DNA from: Spongilla lacustris | Lineage: Eukaryota > Porifera > Demospongiae > Spongillida > Spongillidae | Assembly (NCBI GenBank): GCA_949361645.1 | Contig: OX442418.1 | Span: 3,677,771-3,741,770 of the forward strand | Direction: 5' to 3' | DNA: 64,000 nucleotides | Shown: positions 1-11,280 of the stretch, one piece after another | Numbering within the stretch: position 1 is the first letter of the stretch | Layout of the letters: the number at the start of each line of letters is the position of its first letter | Made by a program: the position numbers and the translations under genes | The notes under the pieces: generated by a model | The model's input: only the letters and a program-made list of their open reading frames with translations | Databases searched by the model: none | What the model was told of the DNA's origin: nothing

Positions 1-1200
1 AGGTAGTGGGCAGGAGGGCCATGGGGGCTGGTCCCAGTGTGTGGGGTAGTTGTGTTTGGAGAGAGTCGGTCCAGTGTAAGACCAGCATTTCCACTGGCAT
101 CTAATGACCCCTGCTTGCAGTGCAGATGTATTATTTGTAAGTAGTTTGTAGCTCGACTAGTACTTGATGGTTCCCCTGACAGTGTAAGTCCTATTGTAGT
201 GTGGGGGCTAATGGTTTTACAGGTAGTAGGTCTGCTGGTTCCATTTGCTGTGAGGAGCTGGTGGTTGTACCGTGTGCGGCTACAATAGAGGGCCATTGCG
301 GCTGGCCCCAGTGTTTGGGGCCAGGCCTGCACTATGTAAGTTCACAGTGAGGACTAATGGCTCCATTACATGTGTGGCTCCAGTTGAAGGTTCCACTCCA
401 CATGCTGGGGTCGAGGTTTTGTGAGGACCCTCCTGCTGGCAGTCTGATTACTCCATACGTAAGAGGGCTATTGGGGGCTGGGTGGGTGGGATAGCTGGTT
501 GTTTGGGGACTGCTGGCTGAACAAGCACTGGTATTGTGCGCTTGCAGTGAGAGGGCTAGTGAGTTGGGGATGGCCACGTTTGCTCCTGGGCCTTGGATAC
601 AAAGGATAGGTAGTGGGAGATAGGGCCGTGGGGGCTGGCCTCGTATGTGGGGGGGCTGCTAAGTGAGGGCTAACGGTTCCATGGGTAGTGGGGGGCATGT
701 GTGACTCCATTTGATGGCTCCCCTAAAATCGTGGGGGGTGCCGATTCCTATTGCAGTGTGAGAGCTGGTGGTTCTGCTGTGTGGGGATGGATCCTTTGGC
801 CCCTTTAACCTGCAGTAGACGATCAATATAGTGGGGGCTGGACCAATGGGGTTCTGCTACATGTGTACATGTAAGTCCATTTGCAGTGAGGGCTAATAGT
901 TCCACTGGTAGTGTTGGGAGGGGGCATATGTGGCTTCCCTTGGTACATGTACATGTAGTTCATGGCTCCCCTGAAATTGTGGGGGTTGTCAACTCCATTT
1001 TTAGCGAGAGGGTTAGTAGTTTCTGTCGCCACTGCATGGTATTGTGCCCATTGGTTATTTGGTGGCTCCTGTGTAGTGTCCGATATGGGCGGGCGGTTCC
1101 ATAGCTAGTGCTGGTTGGTGGTTCTGCATGGCATCTGATGGTTATGCGGGGCTGCTGTCTGGACTAAGTGGACTTGCAATGTAGTGAGGGCCCATACACT
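1..1200. repeat. Degenerate G/T-rich tandem repeat region
   Basis: Phrases such as 'gagggctaatggttccac', 'gctggtggttctgctgtgtgg' and 'atggctcccctaaaat' recur with changes (compare 339-400, 667-790 and 881-1040). This suggests an old tandem array with a period of roughly 200-300 bases. The open frames here are short, biased in composition and not recognisable, so I call no gene. Confidence 0.5.
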
Positions 1201-1570
1201 GTATGGTGGGGGTGGGGCCGGTGGCTGTTTTAGTGATTTAGCGGCGCTGTTTACTCCCTACAACCACCATCGTCAGTGGTATGACCGCCGTCACTACCGT
1301 TCTCGATCTCCCCATCCTCGTCGAATGTATCTTGAATATCGATCGTCTCGTCCGCCGATTGAAACTCTTACGAGCTTGTCTTCAGTGGACCAGATGTCGC
1401 CGTGCATATCGTTTATCTACGCAGAAGATAACGAATAACAACTGTGACAGGCTGAGGGACGATAGATTAAATACTTACCCAGCTAGCTAGCGCAGTATAG
1501 GTGTGGCTATAAGTTATCCAAGTCTCAGCCCACAGGAAGTAGTTGCATATTCATGTCTTTGGTGTCCACG

Positions 1571-1972
1571 CACGTAGAACGGCGCGATTCGAGCGGGAAA
1601 CTTGTACCACCTTTGCGCCGCTGTATCTCCGTAACGGATGACATAAAAATTAACGAACAGAACAAATCGATAGGTATAGGACCTCTCTACCTACAAACCG
1701 AATTTGAAGCGAATTGATTACTCTTACCTAAAGTTATGGTGGGTTTGAACCCGGTGGGGTATCGAAGATTGCAATACTGGCATGGAGCATATGCAAGACT
1801 CCAAAATGTATTTTACCATAGATAAATGGTGTAGTATGAACTGTTGAAAATAGGACGTCAATAGCGTTTAGCGTTCGGGAGATATAGCGATTCAAACAAG
1901 AAGCATTTTTATAACACGACTATTTTATAATGTTATAAAACATAGGAAGTTTTCTCGGAAACTGACCCATCT
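1571..1972. mobile_element. Half copy of the TGGGACAGT foldback element
   Basis: This stretch matches the right half of the complete foldback elements at 12,960-13,769 and 54,012-54,829. It shares the centre (gcgcgattcgagcggg), the block 'acaaatcgataggtata', the block 'gggtttgaacccggt' and the mutated terminus 'cggaaactgacccat'. The left half is missing, so it breaks near the symmetry centre. Confidence 0.75.
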
Positions 1973-2372
1973 TAATATAGCTATCAAATTGATATACATT
2001 TATAAGTAATTTACATTCATCAAAGGCTTTAGAGTCACCTGCTGTATAAACTATTTCAGCTTTAAGATGAGTAGAATTTATGATTACTTTATACTTACTT
2101 TTAAATTCTGCACAGCAGTTACATTTTTTACAATAAGTACCTATTTCAATATAAAATATTTTTTCAATTTCAATAGATAACTGGGGATCAAAAGCTAGCA
2201 CAGCATCATATAAAGGCATTCTTATATAGTCAATATAACTCATTAATTCTAATAGATCTTTTTGTAAGACTTTTAAGTTTTCTATAAATCGAAATTGCTC
2301 ATTAAGATAAAATTGTTTATCATCAATATTCATTTCTAGCAGATATATGATATGTTTTTGTATTTCCATCAA
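1920..2372 (-). CDS. Hypothetical AT-rich ORF running into the foldback terminus
   Basis: A minus-strand open frame of about 149 residues with ATG at 2369. It is rich in Ile, Tyr and Lys and has a CKKCNCC cysteine cluster near the middle. I recognise no family. Its last codons (MGQFPRKLP) are the inward reading of the foldback terminus, so the stop is supplied by the transposon. It may be a fortuitous frame in AT-rich DNA or the end of a host or viral-like gene cut by the insertion. No splice sites or partner genes support it. Confidence 0.25.
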   Translation of the reverse strand: MMEIQKHIIYLLEMNIDDKQFYLNEQFRFIENLKVLQKDLLELMSYIDYIRMPLYDAVLAFDPQLSIEIEKIFYIEIGTYCKKCNCCAEFKSKYKVIINSTHLKAEIVYTAGDSKAFDECKLLINVYQFDSYIKMGQFPRKLPMFYNIIK

Positions 2373-3831
2373 ATAATATTTCTACGTTGTTCTATTTTTA
2401 TCTGTTCGTAACCTTTTTCAGAATTCTCGCACTTTAATTGTTTATTGTGCTCCATGTTATATAATAGCGAATAAATAAATTTCTAATAAATATCTGTCGG
2501 CAGAGTCCAATTTTGTAGCGTAAAAAATTCGGACAGAAGTCTGAGAGCCGGCAGATCGAGAGTCCAAGGGTCTGGCAGTGTCCGAGAGCTGGCGCTGTCC
2601 AAGGGCCGGCGGCTTCGATGAAGAATATGATAGAAGGCTTTCCCAGAATTCATTTATAAAGCGAAAATAATATAAAATATAAAAAAAGTGAGAACATATT
2701 ATTGGGGGCTTTGCCGCTCCTTAAACGAGCCTCTATGTAGCGATTAAAAAATTATGAAAAAAATATGATAGAAGCCTTTATTTGACGTCACGTCTCGAAG
2801 GGTACCATGGACTATTTTTTAAGGCTTTTTTTGACTACTCTGAGGCTTCTATGTAGAGGTTCATTTATCTTGGCGCCTAAGCCACCATATTACTACTGCT
2901 CGCGCACATGTACGTGGTACGTACTACACATGAATATGCCAGAACACGTACGCGACGGTGCCAATACGGGTGGACAAAATCTACAAATATTAAAACTTTT
3001 AAATGTAATGGTGACCTGAGCTCGTTTTGTATAGCGGGGGGGGGGGGGGGGACGGGGGGGGGGGGGAAGTGGTCGTCTGACTCGTTTGCCTGAAAGCGAT
3101 CCAAATGCACGCGGGCGTGTCCGTGGGATAGCTCTGGTTTGTGTTCAAATGACGAATCATCACACATCTCGGCGGGAACAAATTGCGATGCAACTGAACC
3201 AAGTTGCTAATCAATTTCGATTTTGCGGAGCAAAATTGCTAAGCAATTTTTTAAAAGTAAATTATTCCCTGGTATATAATTGTGTTCCAATTCTTTCAGC
3301 TGCATGGTGAGGGTAGCCACCTCCCGATTCAGCCTCGATCACCCTGCACCCTCAAATCCTGCCCCCTCTCCTCTTCACTCCTTTAAACCTCCGCACTCAG
3401 TTCCAGTTTCCCACCTCCAGAGTGCACAAGGCATTTTTGTGCTGAAGCATGAATTCCTATATGTCCCTCTTTTGCTTCTCCTCCACTTGTAGCAACATAC
3501 TTAGCAAGATTGTCAGTCTTCATCAAAAACCCTCACCTTGCTCTATAAGTGACATACCACACGTACATTCAGTTGTTGGGAACTCGTTTCGATCGTTTGA
3601 TGGTGGAGGTGGACATAGTGAGCTTGTTCTGCTGGAGCTCATTGAATGTAATTGATACCTCCACCCAGCCTAGCTTGCCCCTCCCTACACTACTGTACTG
3701 GCTGAACTGTACCTATGAATACCATCACAATCACACACCAAAAGATCCACATTAAACAGCAGTTACGCATATCATCTAAGCAACAGTACACATGTATTCT
3801 ATTCATTCAAATACTAATAATAATACAAAAC
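2373..3831. other. Intergenic DNA, no gene recognised
   Basis: Holds short direct repeats around 2,510-2,620 (variants of 'gtccgagagctggcg'), a twice-used phrase 'atatgatagaag' near 2,628 and 2,763, and a poly-G tract at 3036-3066 broken by one AC. The 3' end of the ROCO gene lies just downstream on the opposite strand. Open frames across 3,280-3,755 have no recognisable similarity. Confidence 0.5.
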
Positions 3832-4130
3832 TTAAAAAAAACAATACTTGGAAGTTAGCCTGTCAGCTAAATCATTCTCTCCAATAGCAGGTTTCCTTAG
3901 GATGGCAATAATGTGGGTCCATGTGTATGTACTTTCTGAGTCCTGTTTACTCCACTCAACAAACAACTGTTCAAAAGACTTCAGGCATGGATTTGGTTCT
4001 CTAGAATTCTGACTTTGGATACTATCTAGTATACCAGTTGAAATGTCCAACTGTATTCCCACATCTCTCCACTTTGCAGGGATTACAGCAGCAATGTCAT
4101 TCATAAGATCCTTCAGTCGTGGGCCAACAC
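3832..4130 (-). CDS. ROCO gene last exon: death domain and stop
   Basis: Acceptor 'ttgctgtttag'. The reading frame continues as GVGPRLKDLMNDIAAVIPAK, with WRDVGIQLDIS and a final LRKPAIGENDLADRL. That pattern is typical of a six-helix death domain (W in helix 3, ALRKP-like segment before the last helix). TAA occupies 3832-3834. This is a protein-interaction domain, so the gene probably signals through homotypic death-fold contacts. Confidence 0.85.
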
Positions 4131-7100
4131 CTAAACAGCAAAGAAGCATTTCTACACCATAAAATTAATATACAGTAAACATGTACATGTAAATATACAT
4201 GTACATGTAAATATACATGTACATGTAAAGATACATGTACATGTAAATATACATGTACATGTAAATATACATCTACATGTAAATATACATGTACATGTAA
4301 ATATACATGTACATGTAAATATACATGTACATGTAAATATACATGTACATGTAAATATACATGTACATGAACAATGTACGCATGAGAACATCCATGGTTA
4401 CATGTATAGTCCATGATGTAGTCTAAAATCATTAATTGTAATGTTCTAATTTAAAATCATCAATCCATTACATACATGCACATGCTTGCTTACCTGGAAT
4501 TGATCTGCAGTTATTGAAGTCAATACCAATCAGCTTGGGCAGACGAGGTTCTGCACTTATCCATTCTTCTATCACCACAACTTTTCCATTAGCATCACGA
4601 ACACCATCCTGTTTCTTCACTATAGCATCCTTCAATGTTGATATTTTCACACGAGGCAGTGAGCTAGCCACACAATCCTTATGGAAGAGGGAAGCCACAT
4701 GACGAGGATCAATAACAAATTCCTCGACAGCAACAGAGGGACTGTATTCTTTAAGTATATCTCTGATGACCCGAAGAACAGGTAGATCTTGATATTGGGG
4801 CCCTGGAAATGATACAGCCACACACAGGGAACGGAACTGCTCCATTATGTCAACAAGTATGGTCACTCCTTCAGCAGTATTAAAACATATACCAGTACTC
4901 CAAATTGCTGTGCACTGACGATTAAGGCCAATCAGCCCAGGATTACACACTAGCATTTCTGATCCACTACAGAACTGGTTTGATAGAGTGAACATCATAA
5001 CATGAAGGAAGCGATTAGGGAAAAAGTGGTATGGGTGCTTTGTGCACATCAGCCAGCCAAAGCTTCCCTCTGTATCAATATCACCAGGCCTCCCTACTTT
5101 AATCAGGGATGGAAAATATAGGACATAGCCATCATTATTGTTGGCCAAGTCCAATGGTATTTCATTTATTATTTTGTGAGTACTTTCAACCAGGTAGCAT
5201 AATTTGAGTTCGATCAAAAAGGTAACCAGCATCACAGCATCTAGATCAGGGAAATTTTGTGTAAGATGAGATATTGGGACAAGTCCAGTGTTGCTGGCTA
5301 AGCCACGGTACTCATCAAACCTATCAGGAGCAAACAGCACACCTGCAACTTTCATCAGCAACCTATCTTTGTGTAATATTACCCAACTCTCATCAATGTT
5401 GTGCTTGTTGAGAATAAATAGAATAAGACCTTTGTCTGACAAGGTCTGCAAAAGTGGTACCATCTTGAAGGTTTCAGTAGGTAGGACATTGGTATCATCT
5501 GCCTTCAGCAAACCTAGGAGGTGTGAGATGGTTATAACCTGATCAGAAGGTGATATTTGTATCTGTTCCAGAAAGGCATACAGGATATGACAATCAGTAG
5601 AGATGACCGGACATCGCTGAATCACTATATCATTCGATTCCCTCAACAGGCCAATCAACCTCTTCATACCATCGCTGAACTGAGCAGTGGTGTCCAAGGC
5701 AACACACCCTGCAAAGTGTTGATTCTTAAATATTTCTTTTGCAAGATCTTCAATTGCATTACAACGCTTTTGCTTATCAGCTTTATTCACCATATCAACA
5801 TGTGTGGCCACCACTATCACCTCTGATGGCTGGGGACACTTAGAACACACATTTGATATCATGGTGGACCAATAGTAGAGCTGTTTTGTGATTTCATGCT
5901 CACCCAAGCTAATATCCACTAATGATAGAAAGGTGGCTGGACTGCTAAGAGAGATGGCCTCTATACAGGCACAGTGACTGGTATAGTACTCTGGCTGTCC
6001 AGCCAGGTCATAGAGGACCACATTGCCATTTAGTGAACTCTGAATGTTGTAGGGTATGATGCCTGCCGTCAGTGGTTTGGGAGGTTCAGATGCTTTATAA
6101 ACATTCTGAAATTAATCGTTATTACAGTGTAAATCTTGTCAGTGAAAACTAACATATTTTTCATTTAGATGGGATGGTGGCTCTTTTAATTATTTACATG
6201 TACATGTACCACAAAAACCCCGAACCTGATAAGGATATTTCAATACAGGCACTGAGCCAGTGCAAGACTCAAAATATATTTTATCATAGTGAAATAGTGT
6301 AGTATGAAGTGATAAAAAAGGAAATAAATATCCTTAACCATTCTTAAGTTATACCAGTTCAAACATACGGCATTAATTTTAATATATTTACGTGATAGAA
6401 AGATTTGGCACATGGAAACTGTCTCAATTATTATCTGTACAATCACTGTACATTTTTATTTTACTAGCCAAAGAATTTATTTAAATTATATTTATTGCTA
6501 CTAAATGCGGGGAATCCAATGGGTAAATTTAAAGGCATTTAATTAGCTAAAGTGAAACTTTGCTTCAGCCCAATGGAGGAGTGCTAATGAAATGTTTGAT
6601 GGCACAGGCTTACCCTTGCATGAGTACATCTACTCACTGATTATTTCATTATCATATGCTACATAATTAAATATTAATGCTTCTAGAGTGATAAATATAT
6701 GTACTATAGTCGTAACTCACCTTTACTCTGTGCATAAGTGAACCAACTTCCTCATTGCAATTGAAAACACTATGTATTGCCTACAGGAAATGAAGTAATA
6801 ATCAAATGTGACAAGTAGTATGCATAAATAGTTAAGTACAAAACATCTAGACACTAAATTATACCTAGCAATTTATACAGATGTTTGGGGGTATATAAAA
6901 ATGGGTATCAGCATAATACTGCCTCCTATATCGATGATAATGCTTTAAATTTATAAAGATTACTAGTATTGACATTTTCAATTACAAGTATTTTTATTGC
7001 TAACAAGATATAGAAATCGTTGTTCAGATGCCCAAGTTAAGTTTTAATTCACTATTCAAAAGGGGATCCATAATACAAATGCTGTCCACAAATCCTACAT

Positions 7101-8318
7101 CCTCAATAACAAGATTTCATTACTTTTTAAAAATTTGTTCTAATGCTTCCTTCTGTTCCTCTGATACGATACAGATGGCATACACCTTACATGCCTTGGA
7201 TCACTTCAATTCACATGTTTCTTAAATTAAGAAGCTTTCTGCCAATTCTGTGGCTGCCTCACCTGTCATTCAGAAGCTTACTATTGCTTTAAAGGCCTTT
7301 ATTGTCAATCCTCTCCTGCTAACAAGGCTCTGTTGCCATCAGTTTCAGCTCATGCAACATCATTTTTATCAGTTATATATTCTATCCACAGTCCTACATT
7401 GTATATATTGACCCAATTGAATTTAGTGTAGCTGTTAAGTGGTGGCTGAGCCTAGATACCTCTCATGCAGTGTACTTTTGTGCCCTGGCTAGTCTAGACA
7501 CCTTGTGTCAACATGCAAATGTGGGGGTGATGTTATATCATGCCATAATGCCACAACCTGCTGATATTCCTGTGCATGTTAGGAATCTTGCCCTGGACAT
7601 CTCCATTGTCTCATCGCTACATCCATCAACTTTATGTGAAGCGAGAACAATGGCTGGTGCAGTCTTTGAGGCAATGGAGAGCAAGAAACACTATGCAAGG
7701 TTTGAGGTAGAGAAGCATAAAATCTTCTGGCACAGGGAACAGGTCACAGCTAGGAGAGCCATATATCTTCTTAAGAGTATAGAACCAAACTTGTGTGACT
7801 GATTATGTTTATTTACCATTGTAATTATAGTATTCTCTCCTCTAATCCAGTTGGGGACTGGGACTTTGCCATAGCCATATTATATTTCATTTTGTACACA
7901 AAGTCTCTTGATTGATTGAATTATTTGATTCACTTAGTATTGTATATAACATTAGTACATTATAGCTGTAGTTAAGTGGTGTATAATTCAAAGTTTTTTA
8001 AATTTTATTCACATAGCAAGCATTATTTAACCCACATTCACACATGTAGATGCCTTTTGGATATACCTGAGCCAATGTACTCTTCCCTGCTCCACTGTTT
8101 CCACATAAAATGACTTTGCTGAATGTGTGAACAGGAAACTCACAGAAAACTCTCTGCAGTTTTAGTATTTCATATTTTCCATGTGCCAACATAACTGCAG
8201 TATTTCCATTTTTATCTTTAATGTTTACATCAATTCCAGGAACTGACATCAGTTCTTTAACACACTGAATGCGACCTCCTTGAATAGCCAAATGCAATGG
8301 TGTACTGCCATAATTGAC
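3832..8318 (-). CDS. Ankyrin-Roc-COR-Death protein (ROCO family), 5'-partial
   Basis: A minus-strand multi-exon gene, read from high to low coordinates. Exons seen are 8318-8067, 6780-6721, 6105-4494 and 4130-3832. Every junction is GT-AG and the frame is continuous. Domains in order: one and a half ankyrin repeats, Roc GTPase (P-loop GNSGAGKST, switch DLAGQPE, G4-like THVD), COR, then a C-terminal death domain and stop. No kinase domain is present. ROCO proteins are GTP-binding scaffolds; ANK-Roc-COR-Death forms are expanded in sponges and are inferred to act in apoptosis or immune-type signalling through death-domain contacts. The start codon and more ankyrin exons lie upstream. A candidate one is at 48,994-49,101, which would imply a 40-kb transposon-filled intron. 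Confidence 0.88.
4178..4370. repeat. 18-bp minisatellite in ROCO intron
   Basis: About eleven tandem copies of 'acatgtacatgtaaatat' with rare substitutions (a g near 4,230 and a c near 4,272). It lies in the intron between the COR and death-domain exons. The long repetitive frames it creates are artefacts. Confidence 0.95.
4494..6105 (-). CDS. ROCO gene exon: rest of Roc plus COR
   Basis: 1612 bases, with acceptor 'aatttcag' and donor 'ccag|gtaagc'. The first residues (NVYKASEPPKPLTAGIIPYN) lead into VVLYDLAGQPEYY, the Roc switch region, then VVATHVDMVNK as the G4-like motif. The COR region follows (LYAFLEQIQ to YVLYFPSLIKV). The exon ends in phase 1 at RSIP-G and joins the death-domain exon. 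There is no stop or frameshift, so this part looks functional. Confidence 0.9.
6238..6330. repeat. Decayed fragment of the TGGGACAGT foldback family
   Basis: The stretch 'caatacaggcactgagc' to 'gtgtagtatgaa' matches, with many changes, the block 'caatactggcatggagc' to 'gtgtagtatgaa' at 1,770-1,840. It is an old fragment in the ROCO intron. Confidence 0.55.
6721..6780 (-). CDS. ROCO gene exon: Roc segment, 20 codons
   Basis: A 60-base exon too short for an ORF scan. It is flanked by acceptor 'cctgtag' and donor 'aaag|gtgagt'. It encodes AIHSVFNCNEEVGSLMHRVK and joins in frame to both neighbours inside the Roc GTPase fold. Confidence 0.8.
7240..7800 (+). pseudogene. Relic of an RLE-type non-LTR retrotransposon in ROCO intron
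   Basis: Translation in shifting frames gives SSPANKALLPSVSAHATSFL, PIEFSVAVKWWLSLDTS, PADI-V-LALDISIVSSLHP and EARTMAGAVFEAMESKKH. These follow, in order, the C-terminal half of the retrotransposon at 24.5-27.7 kb: SSPADRARLLSV, SEFQVAIKWWLGLDTS, RPADILV and FDLSVTSPL. The zinc knuckle is lost and frames are broken, so this is the most decayed copy in the window. It is antisense to the ROCO gene. Confidence 0.75.
8067..8318 (-). CDS. ROCO gene exon: ankyrin repeat plus Roc P-loop
   Basis: 252 bases, phase 0 at both ends. The acceptor is 'ccgttag' and the donor 'cag|gtatat'. It encodes a TPLHLAIQGG ankyrin repeat, an ankyrin-like half repeat (DKNGNTAVMLA), then the Walker A sequence GNSGAGKST ending in LAQ. 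Joining it to the next exon gives LAQ-AIHSVFN with no missing residues, so no exon need be sought between them. Confidence 0.85.
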
Positions 8319-9154
8319 CTAACGGTGTAAGATTATGTGAGTCTGTGTAGTGAATAGCTGGCTGTAAGCATATGTAGAGAGACAGCTGCTATTTGGCCCC
8401 CAAATTAGTGCTTTAAATCATAATGCAACTTTACATACTTTTACTATGATTGGCAGTCTACCTTTTAATTTGCATAAGCATGTCAACATGTAATGTAATG
8501 ACTACTGACATGTACTTCCAAGGACTAAGCCTTATACATTAATACAACTAAAACCAGGCCTGTTGCCACTCATCATGAGACCAAACGCAAACTATCAATC
8601 ATTCTGTAATGGTTATTAAATCTCTTTATTTCAGATCTTGTACATATAGCAATAGATGTATCATGGCCATTTGGTGGATAGCATTGCCATACAATAAGTT
8701 TGTCTATAGCTACTGTATACAATGACTGCACTACAGTAACATCTCATGAAGAAGAAAATGGCATCTAAATGTACATTAATCACACTAGTAGGCCTACACG
8801 TAGGTGAATACTTGATGATAACAATAGGATAGTCCCTAGACATGGACTGATTATACAAAGCAATTGGAGCCTTGCATATTTCTTTTTAAAAGCATCAATA
8901 TTCCCTGGAATTGGTTCTGATGTAATAACATTTTAGACTATTCCCTTATGATGTTACATGTGGGAGTACTGACTTTTAACTTACAAGTAATAATAGCATG
9001 AGTTTCTAATTCTGCTTGTCCAAGAAAGTACTGCCATATACACATTATTTTTTCCTCTTCATTTTGTTTTGGAATTAGTTTTTAGGATACCACGGAAGTG
9101 AAAGGTCAGTTGTTACAAATAGTTTTTTTTTAACCCACATGTACATGTACACCA
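8319..9154. other. No gene recognised (upstream intron of ROCO)
   Basis: AT-rich sequence without recognisable coding similarity. If the ROCO gene continues upstream this is intron. Confidence 0.4.
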
Positions 9155-9324
9155 CTTTCTGATTTCTTTTTACTTGGGCAATGTGGAAAGTATCGGAACA
9201 TACATTAGTAGGGATTTGAAGTGTTGTGAATGTAATTAGCAAAACACCCGGTCCCACTATTGCCATTGTTTTAGTATTGTCGTAATGGGAGTTATGATTG
9301 GTACTAATTAGCTTTTATAGTAAT

Positions 9325-9527
9325 CATGGGCGCCGCCAGCTTTCCTGGAAGGGGGGGGGGGGGGGGGGGGGGGGAGGGGGCCAGGATATGCCATCTGACA
9401 GCCGCAAATACGCTATCAACTTTTGGTCGATTCTACCACTAGTCAGGGGTGCGCATGTATGTGAACTTTTATTAAAAGAGGGGGGGGGGGGCCATTGCCC
9501 CTCCCTGCCCCCCTGGGGATACCTATG
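9325..9527. mobile_element. G-rich miniature element, possibly hAT-like
   Basis: Inserted in copy 1 of the dispersed repeat and absent from copy 2. Its ends are CATGGGCGCCGCCAG and, inverted, CATAGGTATCCCCAG. It is flanked by 'tagtaat' and 'tggtaat', a short duplication of 5-8 bases depending on where the ends are set. Inside are two poly-G runs (about 9,350-9,378 and 9,480-9,491). The hAT assignment is a guess from end sequence and duplication length. Confidence 0.45.
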
Positions 9528-9968
9528 GTAATAGCTCACAACAGATTGTATCACTTTTGGCCCTAGCTTGTAGTTGAACTTGTTCAAGATATACTAATTT
9601 GATCAAAATAGATTTGGTGATTTATGATTTGTAGACAAATAAAAAAGAAAACAAGAAATTTCATAAATTTATAGATATTATGTACATGTACCTTCATGTT
9701 GAAATTTTGGTAGTTTCTGGCCAAACCGATACAAACTGCTTACATGTACAATTAATGCCACATACCTTTGTACATCACAGCAGTACTCCACAATACATGT
9801 ATCTGAACAAATGACTTGATGTGTATAGAAACGCATATGTGTCATGATTTTAGAGGTGACACTGTGTGCAGGAATATCAGTTACATTGCATCCTTGAGTA
9901 GCAGAGCTTGCTAGCGATGAGCTGGTAATTTTATTGGCTAGTGCGTATACTTAACAGTCCGTCACATC

Positions 9969-9982
9969 TGGTGGCAGCGGTG
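9969..9982 (+). promoter_or_regulatory. Putative LTR-retrotransposon primer-binding site (tRNA-Leu)
   Basis: TGGTGGCAGCGGTG is the complement of CCA plus the 3' acceptor end of animal tRNA-Leu genes ending CACCGCTGCCA. It sits two bases after a CA that could end an LTR. The same site recurs in copy 2 at 39,472-39,485 with one change. The tRNA sequence is from general knowledge and was not searched. Confidence 0.5.
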
Positions 9983-10209
9983 TGTCTGGTTGATGGTCAG
10001 GTGGTCCAGTAAAAATGAACAGAATAAATTACAGATGGAGTACTATAGGCCAATCCTTCCATCTCAAATTGCCAAATGATACATGATATTTTTGGCTTGA
10101 AAATTGTAAGGTATATGTATACTTAACGAATGTAAGCTCAGGGCATTTAAGGCAACCTACACAAGAAAACATGTTTACATAATGTTGACATTATATAGAC
10201 AAGAATGTT

Positions 10210-11073
10210 TAAATTAAGAACAGAACTTGAAGAGCTTGCTAAACAGAAACTTGATACTATTCTTGCAACTCTTTCACCAGGCAGACAGCATGCAATCATG
10301 AGGGTAGACAAGGGCAAAACATCCAGCTGGCCAATGACCCTTCTACTTCAAATCTGCCACTTTGATTTGGCTCCAGTGCAGTTCAGAGAGGGCCTAGCTC
10401 TGAGCTATTTGCGACATCCATCTAATGCGCCAGCCAAACGTGATGGTTGTGGGGCTGACTTCACTCTCCAACATGTCCTTGACTGTAAGAAAGGGGGACT
10501 TGTTACACTGTGCCACAATGAGATTCATGACTTAATAGGAGAATTAGCCAGTCAAGTGTGGCCCCAAGTCATCAAGGAGCTCATTGTGAATGAAGCTACT
10601 GTCGCTACAGGTGATCCAGGACTAAGACTTGACCTGTGAAACAGAGGTGTTTGGCAACCACAGGTGGAGGCATTGTTTCATGTCCGTGTCATAGACACTG
10701 ACACCCTATCACACTGCCATTGAGCACCTAATGCCATTCTTGAGTCAAGCTCACTGGAGAAGAAGAGAATGTACTAGAAGACAGATAAGGCACATTTACC
10801 CCCAATTGTACTTTCAGTGGACGGACTACTTCATCACAAGGCTAGTCACTTCCTAAGGCACATGGCCGCTGCTCTGTATTTCAAGTGGGACAAAGCGTTT
10901 TCAATTACCAGCAGTTATGCAAGATCACGACTTGCTTTTGCAGGGGTTCAAGCAGTGAGCCTCTGTCTTAGAGGATCACACATCAAATGGAGAAATGCGC
11001 TGGGATTTAATGATGGTGCTCCTTTGGCCTCATTTATGGATTCTATTTTGTTTCTCTTTTTAAGTATCATTTA
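10210..11073 (+). pseudogene. Retrotransposon C-terminal endonuclease-like protein fragment
   Basis: The coding relic inside the element above. It opens as ELAKQKLDTILATLSPGRQ and proceeds through SSWPMTLLLQ, FREGLALSYL and the C/H-rich knuckle. It stops at 10,639 and continues in other frames as WQPQVEALFHVRV and AAALYFKWDKAFSITSSYAR. The reverse transcriptase half is missing, as expected for 5' truncation during target-primed reverse transcription. At least one nonsense codon and one frameshift make it non-coding now. Confidence 0.7.
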
Positions 11074-11193
11074 ATTGTATGTATTCTATGTTTTGATAGC
11101 TAACTTTTTAGTGTATTATTCATTATGTATACTGTATATTTGATTAGTGTTTTTTCTGTGTATTATTAAAATCACAATAACCACATCATTATA
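10210..11193 (+). mobile_element. 5'-truncated non-LTR retrotransposon with AATGTT target duplication
   Basis: Flanked by AATGTT at 10204-10209 and 11194-11199. The unoccupied site is visible in the related repeat near 39,709. It encodes the C-terminal part of a retrotransposon protein: the 144-residue frame to 10,639 has a CGADFTLQHVLDC-type zinc knuckle and KGGLV-LCHNEIHDL, the region next to a restriction-like endonuclease. After a stop and frame changes come RGVWQPQVEALFHVRVIDTD and, at 10,817-11,072, SRLAFAGVQAVSLCLRGSH. It is a different lineage from the copies at 15.6 and 24.5 kb. It is dead, truncated and relatively recent. Confidence 0.8.
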
Positions 11194-11280
11194 AATGTTC
11201 ATGATGACATTATTATTATTATAACATCATTATGACATTACCCAAATCACTGTTAACAAATGGAAAATTTTCTTGTCATA

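Larger units (their letters stand above)
9155..11280. repeat. Dispersed LTR-like repeat, copy 1 (with later insertions)
   Basis: Similar to 38,967-39,780 over several blocks: 'agggatttgaagtgttgtgaat' onward, 'gtgtgcaggaatat' to 'tggtggcagc', and the end 'aaatcactgttaacaaatgg'. Copy 1 holds two extra pieces, a G-rich miniature element (9325-9527) and a retrotransposon fragment (10210-11193). A segment of about 150 bases near 9,598-9,747 is reverse-complemented relative to copy 2. A tRNA-like primer site lies at 9969. Confidence 0.75.

Noticed and set aside
1557..1580. 'ggtgtccacg-acgtagaacg' resembling the giant element's terminus
   Set aside because: Only about ten bases match in a row, there is no TA-CAG start, and the following sequence belongs to the foldback half copy.
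1742..1756. 'gggtttgaacccggt' as a tRNA T-arm
   Set aside because: It is a repeated block of the foldback elements (also 13,564 and 54,612); no cloverleaf can be built around it.
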